This document shows positions 1-10,700 of a DNA stretch of 64,000 nucleotides, one piece after another. The number at the start of each line of letters is the position of its first letter. Position 1 is the stretch's first letter. Source of the stretch: Ptychodera flava (lineage: Eukaryota > Hemichordata > Enteropneusta > Ptychoderidae). Made by a program: the position numbers and the translations under genes. The notes under the pieces are model-generated. The model ran no database searches. It was not told where the DNA came from and saw only the letters and a program-made list of their open reading frames with translations. The stretch is taken from the NCBI RefSeq assembly GCF_041260155.1, contig NC_091936.1, positions 44,118,930 to 44,182,929 on the forward strand, read 5' to 3'.

Positions 1-227
1 CTCGTACATTTTTATTCCAAAATTTCAACCAAAAACAGGAACTTCACGACCAAGATATTCTACACACAAGGAAGATCAATATTATAGGAATACTTTTCAG
101 GGATAAAGAAAAATCGTGTTTTGACTCAAAATACCAAAACAAAGGCGGAAAGCTACCTTTGATTTAAGGAATGAATATAACTCATGAAAAAATAGGTTGT
201 AAATGGGAATGACAAAGTAAAAATTAC

Positions 228-2123
228 CTTTTATTTGTTTGTAAAGTTGTGCTTTTTGTCTGAGGTGCTTCTGTTTCCTGAGATTTGTGTCCACTTTTTT
301 GTGCAAGGCTCATCCGCCTTTCCATCCGTTCTAGGCGACATTTCAGCTGAAATGAAAATGGAAAATAAGGGAACAAAAAACACTACCACTGAAAGGATAT
401 TAATTTAGAAGATTAATTTTTTTTTTATTCTAACAGAAATTCGTCAAGACAATTTTTTTTAAACAATCCTGCAGTGAGATGCAACATGGATGAAATAAAT
501 TAAAGACTATAATAATAATTGTAAAATGCAAGGTTTTAGTGTCAATTCATAGGACACAGGAAACTATAATATTTGTTTGCCGAGAATAAAATTATTTGTA
601 TAGCAGCCTTTGTTTTTACATGTAATCATCCTCTGATATAAATATTTCTTTCAAAAGAAACATGTGTTTTTAAAGTATAGTGCTGAAACTAAAACAAATT
701 TCATGAAATGTAACTGGTAATTCAGCTCCAGTGCTTAATGTAAGAACTCCCTAGGTCAGTAAATATTAATGCTAAAAGATTGTCAAGTACACAAATTTTT
801 ATTTGAGCAAATGACAGCTCAGCTGTACTTTTTTTCTCTGTTTGTACTGTACAATAATATTAATAGAGACCACATTTCACGAAAACTGTTCATGATGTGT
901 CATAACACATACATACCCACAATAGTTATTTCATAGGAAATAAATTATATGAAAATAACTCTTTTCAAAACGGGGCAAATTTGTTAAGTAACAACATTTT
1001 CCGGTTAGTTTGGCCCATTTGTTTGAAAATGAGGCTCAAATATGACAGCAACATTTCAGTGCCCTCACTATTGACCTCTTTATCCGTTTCGCGGTAACAT
1101 GGAATTATGGGTATTCTAGGCCATTAATACACACACTAGTACAGTCGCACCACCAACAACACATTCCGAACAAATTACATAATAGATATTTCAATTACTG
1201 TACTGTCATAACACTTTCAATCAGGGTTTTGGTTATAATCAGTTACTAGTGGCAAGGATCTGAATGTTAGAGAGGGAACGAATATATATTTACAGTCAAT
1301 GTACCGCATTGCTGTGACAGTGTAAAGTAGTAGTAGCAGTGACGCGGAACTTGTAACACCGGAAGTACTACGTTCACATACCGGAAGCGAAACCTTGTGT
1401 GCAGACGTAAATACTTGCGCTGAAAATATACACCCGGCGGTATATAAATTTTCATGGCAATTTTCATTGTATGTCATGCATCAAGTCTAACCAATATATT
1501 GTCAAACTGAATTAATTGTTGACATGTTATATATGGGATGGGATTCGAGCGTTTGGCAATCGACCGGTGAGCCCTTTTTGGGAAGGTCAAACCGAACAAT
1601 TAACTAATTACTATGCAAGCGTCTTCCTTGCTCCTTGACAAGGGTAAAAAAACAGTTGACACAACCATTTCAAAAATATTTCCAAAATTTGGAGACAACA
1701 ATTAAATAGAAGACGTTTAAAGTGATTGTTTACCGTATCCCTTTCCGATCGCAACGTCTTCGCCTCGCGATCTTTAGCCAGTAATTGGCGTTGTTGTTCT
1801 TGGATTACGTCTAAATGAAGAAGAAGCAGTTCTTTCAAATGCTTTACTTGGGATTCAAGCCGCGTCCTGTCCTCTTCATCCTGCAAGTCACGATCGCTGA
1901 GCGACCTAGATACGATGCTAGGCGTGCAACGGTCCTTCGAGTTCGAAACGTCCTGTGCAAACGATTTGTTCGTAGTGTTATTGTCACCGTGATTTGAATG
2001 GTGGTTACTGACGTTCGAGGGCATCTCGCCAAAAACAGCGGAATTTCTTGACATATTCTTGCGGTGTAACAATGGTCGGCCTTCGATCTTCATACGCTGT
2101 GGTCCGATGATTTCCGATTTCAT
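228..2123 (-). CDS. MSL1: MSL1, scaffold of the MSL histone acetyltransferase complex (N-terminal part, two exons)
   Basis: MSL1 homodimerises through a coiled coil and assembles MSL2, MSL3 and the acetyltransferase MOF for nuclear H4K16 acetylation. Two exons are visible on the minus strand. Exon at 1734-2136 follows a TTTGCTTCAG acceptor; the chosen ATG is at 2121-2123 and it encodes 130 residues, ending SERDT at a GTAAAC donor. Exon at 228-346 (acceptor TTTCAG, donor GTAATT) adds 39 residues. The diagnostic stretch is LLLLHLDVIQEQQRQLLAKD, followed by LRSERDT and, in the next exon, RLERMERRMSL. This matches the human MSL1 coiled coil (LLLQLDLIEQQQ..SERDT..RIERMERRM). The first ~75 residues are low-complexity, rich in Ser/Asn, and not recognisable. 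The acceptor before the ATG implies an upstream non-coding exon that I could not place. The C-terminal PEHE domain that binds MOF and MSL3 lies beyond the left edge. Product call firm; start codon moderately sure. Confidence 0.85.
347..1733 (-). other. MSL1 intron, with two ETS-type motifs
   Basis: No exon or repeat recognised. Two ACCGGAAG motifs 22 bp apart (1358-1366 and 1380-1388) sit in a locally less AT-rich stretch (about 1320-1450) and could mark an internal promoter or enhancer. This is suggestive only. Confidence 0.3.
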
Positions 2124-2692
2124 GTTTCCCGGGGCACTGAAGCAAAAAAGGACCAATTTAACATAGGGAATATTTTACCGAATCAATACCTAAAACAAGA
2201 ACTCGCCATTGTTGAATACTGAGACATACAGACATGTGATGTCGGGGCCGCGTTAGGTCATGAATATTAAAATTTGCCTCGATCGTATGCTTAAGTGTCT
2301 TTAACATTTTATTAACCTTCAAACCACTACCAATACGTATTTTTTTATCACAGTTGTATACTTAACATTCTGACTAATATTTTTTGACATTTAAATGTTA
2401 ATAAGTAGCACGATATGAGAAAACATAACAACTTGTTAATTATTCATCCTCGATCGAAGCAAGCGTGGAGGTACAGATCGAAGTCATGTCTTTTCCGTGG
2501 GCTAATGCTCGTCATACTCGGTGGTGCCTGTAGACAACCACTACAACAGGGGTGCTGCACTTGTACTAGCAGCTTCATCTTTCTATCGTTTTTGTGCTGA
2601 ATTAATTCTTACCGACAAAGAACATTTATTCGTAACGCTATTTCGCAATAACGGCCATTATATTCTTTTATAACACAATATTGTACAACAAC

Positions 2693-2698
2693 GTCTCT

Positions 2699-2749
<51 letters not shown>

Positions 2750-2766
2750 GAGCCCACCCAGGGACG
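2693..2766 (+). tRNA. tRNA-Asn(GTT)
   Basis: A 74-base cloverleaf can be folded by eye. The acceptor stem GTCTCTG pairs with CAGGGAC (one G-U pair) plus discriminator G. The D arm carries the A box (TGGCGCAATCGGTTAGCGC), the anticodon loop CTGTTAA has anticodon GTT, and the T arm carries the B box GGTTCGAGCCC. No intron; CCA is not encoded. It decodes Asn AAC/AAU. It lies on the plus strand between two minus-strand protein genes and uses its own internal Pol III promoter. Confidence 0.97.
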
Positions 2767-2773
2767 CCATATA

Positions 2774-2779
2774 TTTTTT
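2774..2779 (+). terminator. Pol III terminator of tRNA-Asn
   Basis: A run of six T begins 8 bases after the tRNA 3' end, the usual RNA polymerase III stop. Confidence 0.85.
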
Positions 2780-3790
2780 AGTTGTTCTAACAACATTGAG
2801 CAAAATTATGCCTCTTATCTCCACTGAAATTTTCTTTTTATCGATTTTATTAAACGCGCGTCCTATCTATTAAATATACTCGGCCGAAAAAGCTTCGGAT
2901 AAAGTGCTGCTACAAGTGGAGTAAGAACTTCCCACTCTTTGCTTTGTACTCCAACAACTACTAGTATCTACACCACGAGAATGGAAACACCCACATGCAC
3001 GGACTAGGAATATATAGTCTAAGAACTATGATATTAATACCGTACCGTATATATATATATAGATAGATAGATATAGATATATATATACTTTTCTTCACGA
3101 AGGTTTACAACCACCGCTTGTTATGAACTGCGGCATAGTATTTAAATACACAACTTTGATTGACTACAGCAAAGCCCGAGATTTGAACACAAGTTTTCTA
3201 TGGCAGTTGGTCAGATAGAGTATGACAACTAGCAGCTATAAAAACAAGCTGGGGTGGAAATGTCGCCATCTCAACGTCTGATTTTAATCTGACTTGGTAG
3301 ATAACAATTTCCAGAGTAGTTTGTAGGTGAAGAGATTCTTGCTCTTAAGTTTCCTGTAACTGTTTAAGTGATATAAAGTGGCATAGTGGCACAGAAAGAT
3401 GACACCAGTGTCTATAATAAGAGATGAAAAACCAATAAATAGGAATGCTTGTGAAAGTGACACCACCCATACTCCACTCAGTGAAATTAAGTTTTTTCTT
3501 TCTCCAGTGGTTTAATTTCAATACGTATTGCTTTGCTGATGTAATCTTGCACACATAAACATCAGATTCCTTCAAGATACAAATATGATCACAACTCCAT
3601 ACGAAGTTTGTAGTAATTAAAGAGACAACAATTTTACATAAAAACAGACTGCACTTTTTTATATTTAATTACATGAACACAGCATGATTTTCATTCATTT
3701 CAAGCCATGTCAATCACCGATAAAACATTTATGATCATTTTGAAAACCACAACAGAATAAAGACGAACCATGGGGTAAAAAGGTGCATAC
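2780..3790. other. Intergenic stretch between tRNA-Asn and the SUMO 3' end
   Basis: No gene seen. It contains a TA/GATA microsatellite at about 3048-3088. The short open frames here have no recognisable product. Confidence 0.5.
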
Positions 3791-3796
3791 TTTATT
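3791..3796 (-). promoter_or_regulatory. Candidate polyadenylation signal of SUMO
   Basis: AATAAA on the minus strand, about 970 bases downstream of the SUMO stop codon. Other AATAAA-like hexamers exist nearby, so the actual 3' end is uncertain. Confidence 0.35.
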
Positions 3797-4762
3797 TCAT
3801 AATCACAGCTCCCCAAAAATGGAATTTTGAAGAAGATTCACTATAGAACAAATGTCTCTATTGGCATATGAAAATATGCAAACTGACTGAACAGTACAAC
3901 AGTTTTAACAAAGAAAAAATTTGCTTACTGGTACTTTTTAGGATAGATTAAACGCAGACTTGAATTTAAGTAACATTTCATAATTTGAATGTAAAGATAC
4001 ATCTATCTTGCTTGATATAATTGTCATCGTACATGAAAGATGATAAGACATAAAATCTATTTTTCGGATATTGTAACAATCAATGTGTCCATGTTCTATG
4101 AATGAGCAAAGTGTATGAAAAAGAGACAAAAAACGGAATCACAAAATTTTACATTTGATACAAAGACTGAGTGAGGGGCCAAAAAAATGCTTTTTTTAAA
4201 AAATGTGATTAAAGATAGAACTTCTGACATGATGAGCCAATCCAGATTCTGTTTACAATCACGACCGAATATAGACTCAAAAAAGTTCTCCTTTTCCAGA
4301 TAGTTGCGTGTTCTTCCTAGGTCAAATTAACTCTTCCACCCCATTTCCCAACAATATATCGGTCCACATACCCTACTGAATAAATGGGGATGTGCCATAT
4401 CTGGTGGGTGAAAGGGCTACACTAATGTATTTTTTGTTTTCTACATACAAAGCTACAAATGGTAAAGACCAAGGAAAAGGAAAGTAAGGAGACCAAGTCA
4501 TTGCCACAGTCCCTGTAAATATGGCAGTATCATAGTTGCCTGTCACGTATGTATTCCCTGTACGCTACACCTTTTTACAGAGGTATGGGCAAAAACCTTG
4601 CAGCATCTTGGTGAAGTCAACAAACAAAGAAATGAATCTGCTAACATCTTGATAAAGGGTACACAAGAAGTTTACTATATTGACCTAAAAAGAACACTGA
4701 CTGGACAATGGTAAATTTTCCGATGCCTTTGAGAAAATATTGAGTTGTTTCGATCATGCTAC

Positions 4763-7700
4763 TCAAATATCCCACTGAAAACCTCCCGTTTGTTCTTGAT
4801 AAACTTCTATCACATCATCATCTTCCATTTCCAGCTGAAACAAGAAAAAGACAGCAAACATGAATATTTTACACTTGCTTCCAGCTACAAAACTTTTTGG
4901 GGCTTTATTGTGTGTGTGACACAAGTCTAATTCACAAACATAAAATCGGACAAGGACATGTGAAGGGTTAAAATAGTCCTCTGTAATTAGGATATAAAGT
5001 TGGTCCTTGCCAACCCTTGGTTAATTGCAGTCCACTAACGGACCTGGACCAGAGTAACACATCCAAACAGATGATTGCAAAGCTAGCTGAATTTTTTGTT
5101 GGACTTACTCCCTCTAAAACCCTGACTTAAATTCACCTAACTAAGGTCTGATGTAGGATTATGTGTCCGACCTGGACCACATTAGTATTAGTCCAATACA
5201 GATCTGACATGGCATAAGAGTTACACCTGGACTATATTCATCTGACTAAGGTCTGACATAGTGTATGTGTCAGCCCTTGAATAAGTCTGACTCAGGTCTG
5301 ACATAGTGTATGTGTCAGACCTGGACTAAATTAGTCTGACTAAGGTCTGACATAGTGTATGTGTCAGCCCTTGAATTAGTCTGACTAAGGTCTGACATAG
5401 TGTATGTGTCAGACCTGGACTAAATTAGTCTGACTAAGGTCTGACATAGTGTATGTGTCAGACCTGGACTATATTCATCTGACTAAGGTCTGACATAGTG
5501 TATGTGTCAGACCTGGACTATATTCATCTGACTAAGGTCTGACATAGTGTATGTGTCACACCTGGACTAAATTAGTCTGACTAAGGTCTGACATAGTGTA
5601 TGTGTCAGACCACGACTAAATTCATCTGACTAAGGTCTGACATAGTGTATGTGTCAGCCCTTGAATTAGTCGGACTCAGGTCTGACATAGTGTATGTGTA
5701 AGACCTGGACTATATTCATCTGACTAAGGTCTGACATAGTGTATGTGTTAGACCTGGACTATATTCATCTGACTAAGGTCTGACATAGTGTATGTGTCAC
5801 ACCTGGACTAAATTAGTCTGACTAAGGTCTGACATAGTGTATGTGTCAGACCACGACTAAATTCATCTGACTAAGGTCTGACATAGTGTATGTGTCAGCC
5901 CTTGAATTAGTCTGACTCAGGTCTGACATAGTGTATGTGTAAGACCTGGACTATATTCATCTGACTAAGGTCTGACATAGTGTATGTGTTAGACCTGGAC
6001 TATATTCATCTGACTAAGGTCTGACATAGTGTATGTGTCACACCTGGACTAAATTAGTCTGACTAAGGTCTGACATAGTGTATGTGTCAGACCACGACTA
6101 AATTCATCTGACTAAGGTCTGACATAGTGTATGTGTCACACCTGGACTAAATTAGTCTGACTAAGGTCTGACATAGTGTATGTGTCAGACCACGACTAAA
6201 TTCATCTGACTAAGGTCTGACACAGTGTATGTGTCAGCCCTTGAATTAGTCTGACTCAGGTCTGACATAGTGTATGTGTAAGACCTGGACTATATTCATC
6301 TGACTAAGGTCTGACATAGTGTATGTGTTAGACCTGGACTATATTCATCTGACTAAGGTCTGACATAGTGTATGTGTCAGACCTGGACTATATTCATCTG
6401 ACTAAGGTCTGACATAGTGTATGTGTAAGACCTGGACTATATTCATCTGACTAAGGTCTGACATAGTGTATGTGTAAGACCTGGACTATATTCATCTGAC
6501 TAAGGTCTGACATAGCGTATGTGTCAGACCTGGACTAAATTCATCTGACTAAGGTCTGACATAGTGTATGTGTTAGACCTGGACTATATTCATCTGACTA
6601 AGGTCTGACATAGTGTATGTGTCAGCCCTTGAATTAGTCTGACTCAGGTCTGACATAGTGTATGTGTAAGACCTGGACTAGGGTTTGCAGGTAGTGCCAG
6701 TAAACAGTTGTTCAATAGAACTTATTTGTCAGTGTCATTTTCTATTTGTTTCTTGGACCTGGTAATTTACTTCCTGAGAATGATACTGATTATTGGACCT
6801 GTTTTTTGACATTGACGTGAATGAATTGCACATTAAGTTGGGAAAAAAGCTGAAATTACATGCATTTTGGTTGACCCTTACATGACTGTAGATTGACAAC
6901 GACCTATTTCATTGCAGATGTAAGCTCAGACTCAAAAACACAGAAATGGAATGGAAATGTAGAGGACAGCAAATGTTACATTGATATCCCTTGAAAGTAC
7001 AGTAGAAATGTTTCCATAGTGCTAAACATCTCTTGCCATGTTTTGAACTTTTAGGTGTGTTATGTTTTAAAGGTTTCCACCTTTTTAACACTAACTGCAC
7101 TCAAAGGTCGCTATGGACTCCTACTACTGATGTAAACACTGTATCCAAGGTATGTTGGCAATTGATGACAGTTAAAACTGATTTGTCATAATGTACATCG
7201 TAAAATTTAAATTTCGCAGCTATGTTGACATGATGAACCTATATACAGTGCATCCAATACATTGTTTGTAAACAAGAAAGTCTCACATGTGCAGTTCCAA
7301 CGGCCTCTTCCCTTTAACAACATGGTTTTGGCCAAACCATGTGGTGAGAGGGTTGAGCAAACCTAGTGACAACAGGGATCAACATACCTGTTTGAGAAAA
7401 TCTAGCAACAACAGGGATCAATATACCTGTTTGAGAAAATCTTGCAACAACAGGGATCAACATACCTGTTTGAGAAAATCTAGCAACAACAGGGATCAAC
7501 ATACCTGTTTGAGAAAATCTAGCAACAACAGGGTCAACATACCTGTTTGAGAAAATCTAGCAACAACAGGGATCAACATACCTGTTTGAGAAAATCTAGC
7601 AACAACAGGGATCAACATACCTGTTTGAGAAAATCTAGCAACAACAGGGATCAACATACCTGTTTGAGAAAATCTAGCAACAACAGGGATCAACATACCT

Positions 7701-10700
7701 GTTTGAGAAAATCTAGCAACAACAGGGATCAACATACCTGTTTGAGAAAATCTAGCAACAACAGGGATCAACATACCTGTTTGAGAAAATCTAGCAACAA
7801 CAGGGTCAACATACCTGTTTGAGAAAATCTAGCAACAACAGGGATCAACATACCTGTTTGAGAAAATCTAGCAACAACAGGGATCAACATACCTGTTTCG
7901 GTGTCTGGTCATCATTTATTCTCTGTCCATCAAATAAGAATCTGAGTGAGTTCATGGGAACACCCTGAAGAACACAATGAAACATCATTTAAGGCTCTTG
8001 AAAACAAAATATAGTCAGATCAGACACGGTATAATACTTCTTGATTTGTCTATGGCTGATCTATTTTGAGGACAGCCATCAAAGAGACAGCCTTCTAACA
8101 ATATTCCAGTAACAAGCAGAGAAGTAGAAAATTTTGGTCACAGGTGGCAAAAAGAAAATCATATGTGTTTACAAGAAGTATGTGTGCACATAAAGTATGT
8201 GCAAAATGTCTTGATTTTTGACTGAAACTTAAAGCGCAGTGGTCGTCGCGCTGCGCGTGCGTGATTTTTTTGTTGATAAACATAAATTTTTGTAAACATA
8301 AGTCTTCTCAACTTCAATAGGAGTGAGATGGGAGCAGTCCCCCACTTTGTTAACGCCTTTGTAAGACTCAACATCATGCAATAGTAAAATATTAAGATCG
8401 GAAACGAACTTCAGTAGTGTATTTCTATCTATAAACTCGTGTAGAGCTACGAACATTGGGACACTACACTCAGCACATTATGTCGCTGAGTTTACTGCAC
8501 GCAGACACAGTGAACAAAAAGGTTTGATCACGCGCGATCACGTTGGTTGTACACAATGCTATGTACAGTACAGTGAAAATACAGAACTAAAATGATCAAC
8601 ATTGCCTATATATGTAGACCAGCAACAAGCACAATGCCTAACACAAAAATTACACTCAAGACCATGATCGGGAAGCCAGAGCAGGACACGAGAGATGTTG
8701 TTGGGAGACGGTCACCGCGTTGACGGACACGGATATAGAGAATCCGGTCCCACAACGTACCGGCCCGCGACGACTTGGCCCACAACCAACTGTTGATCAC
8801 CATGTCTTACTTACTTCTAGTATTACGTGGTAAGAATAGTAAAATGACAGGAAACAATAGACAAAACGAGCGGGTTTTTGCGACATTTGGCAGGAAAATT
8901 GCACGGCTACACCGTGCATAGACGTATCGAGAGATCCTGTGCCCCGGTCCTGTGCACGGTCATGGCAGTGATCCAACCGCTAGCTGGTGTAGGCCTACCG
9001 GTGATGGGCAAACTTCGTTGTTGTACCTCCTGATTGCCGGGTAGGTCTGAATCCTCTTTCAAGTGAGATAACCCCCACATAACAAGAAGACCTATGAAAG
9101 GTCCTTCGCTTGACTTGATACCTGTACTCGGAATTCTCGTTTGCACCCCCAAACGGGGTAAACTTTGTAGTTGAGTTGGATTCTCCACAGCCGAGTGAAG
9201 CGCGCCATATACCCGGTTTGACACGGACGTTCATACAGACCACGGAACGGAACAGATGCAGAGATGCTTCTTGCTGCAGCGGGCATTGCTCTGCGAGCTG
9301 TAGATTTCTGTAGTTTGGGTTGTTGTCTTTGTAGTCCTGTCGGGCCTCTTGAAATGAAAGCTCTCGTCCTTGCTAGCGATGTCGAAAACTAGAGCCCGGT
9401 CGTTGATAGTCTGTTGGCGTATACATGCGTACATGCGTACGTCTAGCTCTATGGCTCGAGTGATAACAGTAGCCGAGCCCCATTCAACTGATTCAAGAAA
9501 ATCATGAGCAAATGTGATCTCAATCCAGCGTGCAATTATTGTTCAATATTCAGTAGATATTTAACTTAGATTAATTGACCTTTTATCGCGTGTTACATTT
9601 GGTTAGTTGGTATACTTGTGACAGATCAGCCGCCATTTTAACAAGCGGCAATATCGCAAACATTACAATCAACCCGTAACATGTGCGGCGTTTTTGGATT
9701 TGTTTACAACAGAGGGGGACCCCCTCAGGAGGATGCGCAGCGCGACGACCACTGCGCTTTAATTGTCACAGCCGGCAAATTTTAGCTGACAGCTGGTTGT
9801 TTTTTGCCGGCTGCCGGCTATTTTCTATATCTCTGAACAAGACCATATTTGTACAGGATCATAATGCATTGTGACAAAGGAGCTTGTTTGCTCATCAAAC
9901 TTTACAGAGTTTTGCAAAAGTCTGGTTCTTGTGTTTCTATCAAGTATACTCACCAATCTTTGGCAGTAAGACTCTTTCAATTTCCTCATCTGTGTTGACA
10001 TTTTCACTTTAAAATGGATTTCTGTACTGTCCTGTGTGATATACAAGTTGAATGAATGAATGAATGAATAAATGAATGAATTTAGGCAAAAACTACAAAT
10101 ACCCCAATCAATACAGGACATGCATGTTGCTAAAAAACAGCAAATCAATGTAGGGCATGCCTGTGGCTAAAAAATAATGTTCAGTATAACTGATACATTG
10201 TATTCTTTAACATGTCTCCAAATCCAAACAATTCTGTTTGGAGATTTCTACTCTTACAAAGTTGAATTTTGTAGTGCATGTGTCTATGCTTGTGAAATCT
10301 TCACAAATCTTGTGATCTCATGGTGAGAACAACTAAATACTTTTATTGACACTATTTTGCTAATATTGTTGGTCGTCGGACTGAAGATAAAGGAATAGAA
10401 CATGCAGAAATTTTGAAGGAAATTAACTGGGATAGAACTACCTTGAAGAAAACTATTTTCCATGACAAAAACAAGTCCACTTTCCAAAAGCATTTCCTAA
10501 TTTGACCCTCAATGTTAAAGCCTTTGTTAACATGCAATATATAAGACATGTGCAGCCTCACTGGTTTCAAACAATTTAAGCTGAAGGTGATGTAAGAAAT
10601 TGTGGGTTATAAAAAAACATTAAATATCTCACAGGAAGACTGGTATAAAAGAAAGGTATACACTGATGAACATTCACAGATTTAATAAAGGAATTCTATG

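Noticed and set aside
2609-2824. 71-codon minus-strand frame containing 'GGLEPPTFRLTAERANRLRH'
   Set aside because: This is the familiar antisense translation of a tRNA gene.
5125-6680. 49-bp array as a CRISPR
   Set aside because: No constant repeat/unique spacer alternation; all positions belong to one degenerate tandem unit.
7287-7822. Direct-repeat array that looks CRISPR-like, and its '[13 protein letters not shown]' open frames
   Set aside because: Units are contiguous with no variable spacers, the genome is animal, and the frame is an artefact of a 39-bp unit divisible by three.
8606-9434. Several short minus-strand frames, one with a hydrophobic segment, within the piggyBac-like element
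   Set aside because: No transposase motif, and the frames are short and overlapping. I treat the region as non-coding cargo.
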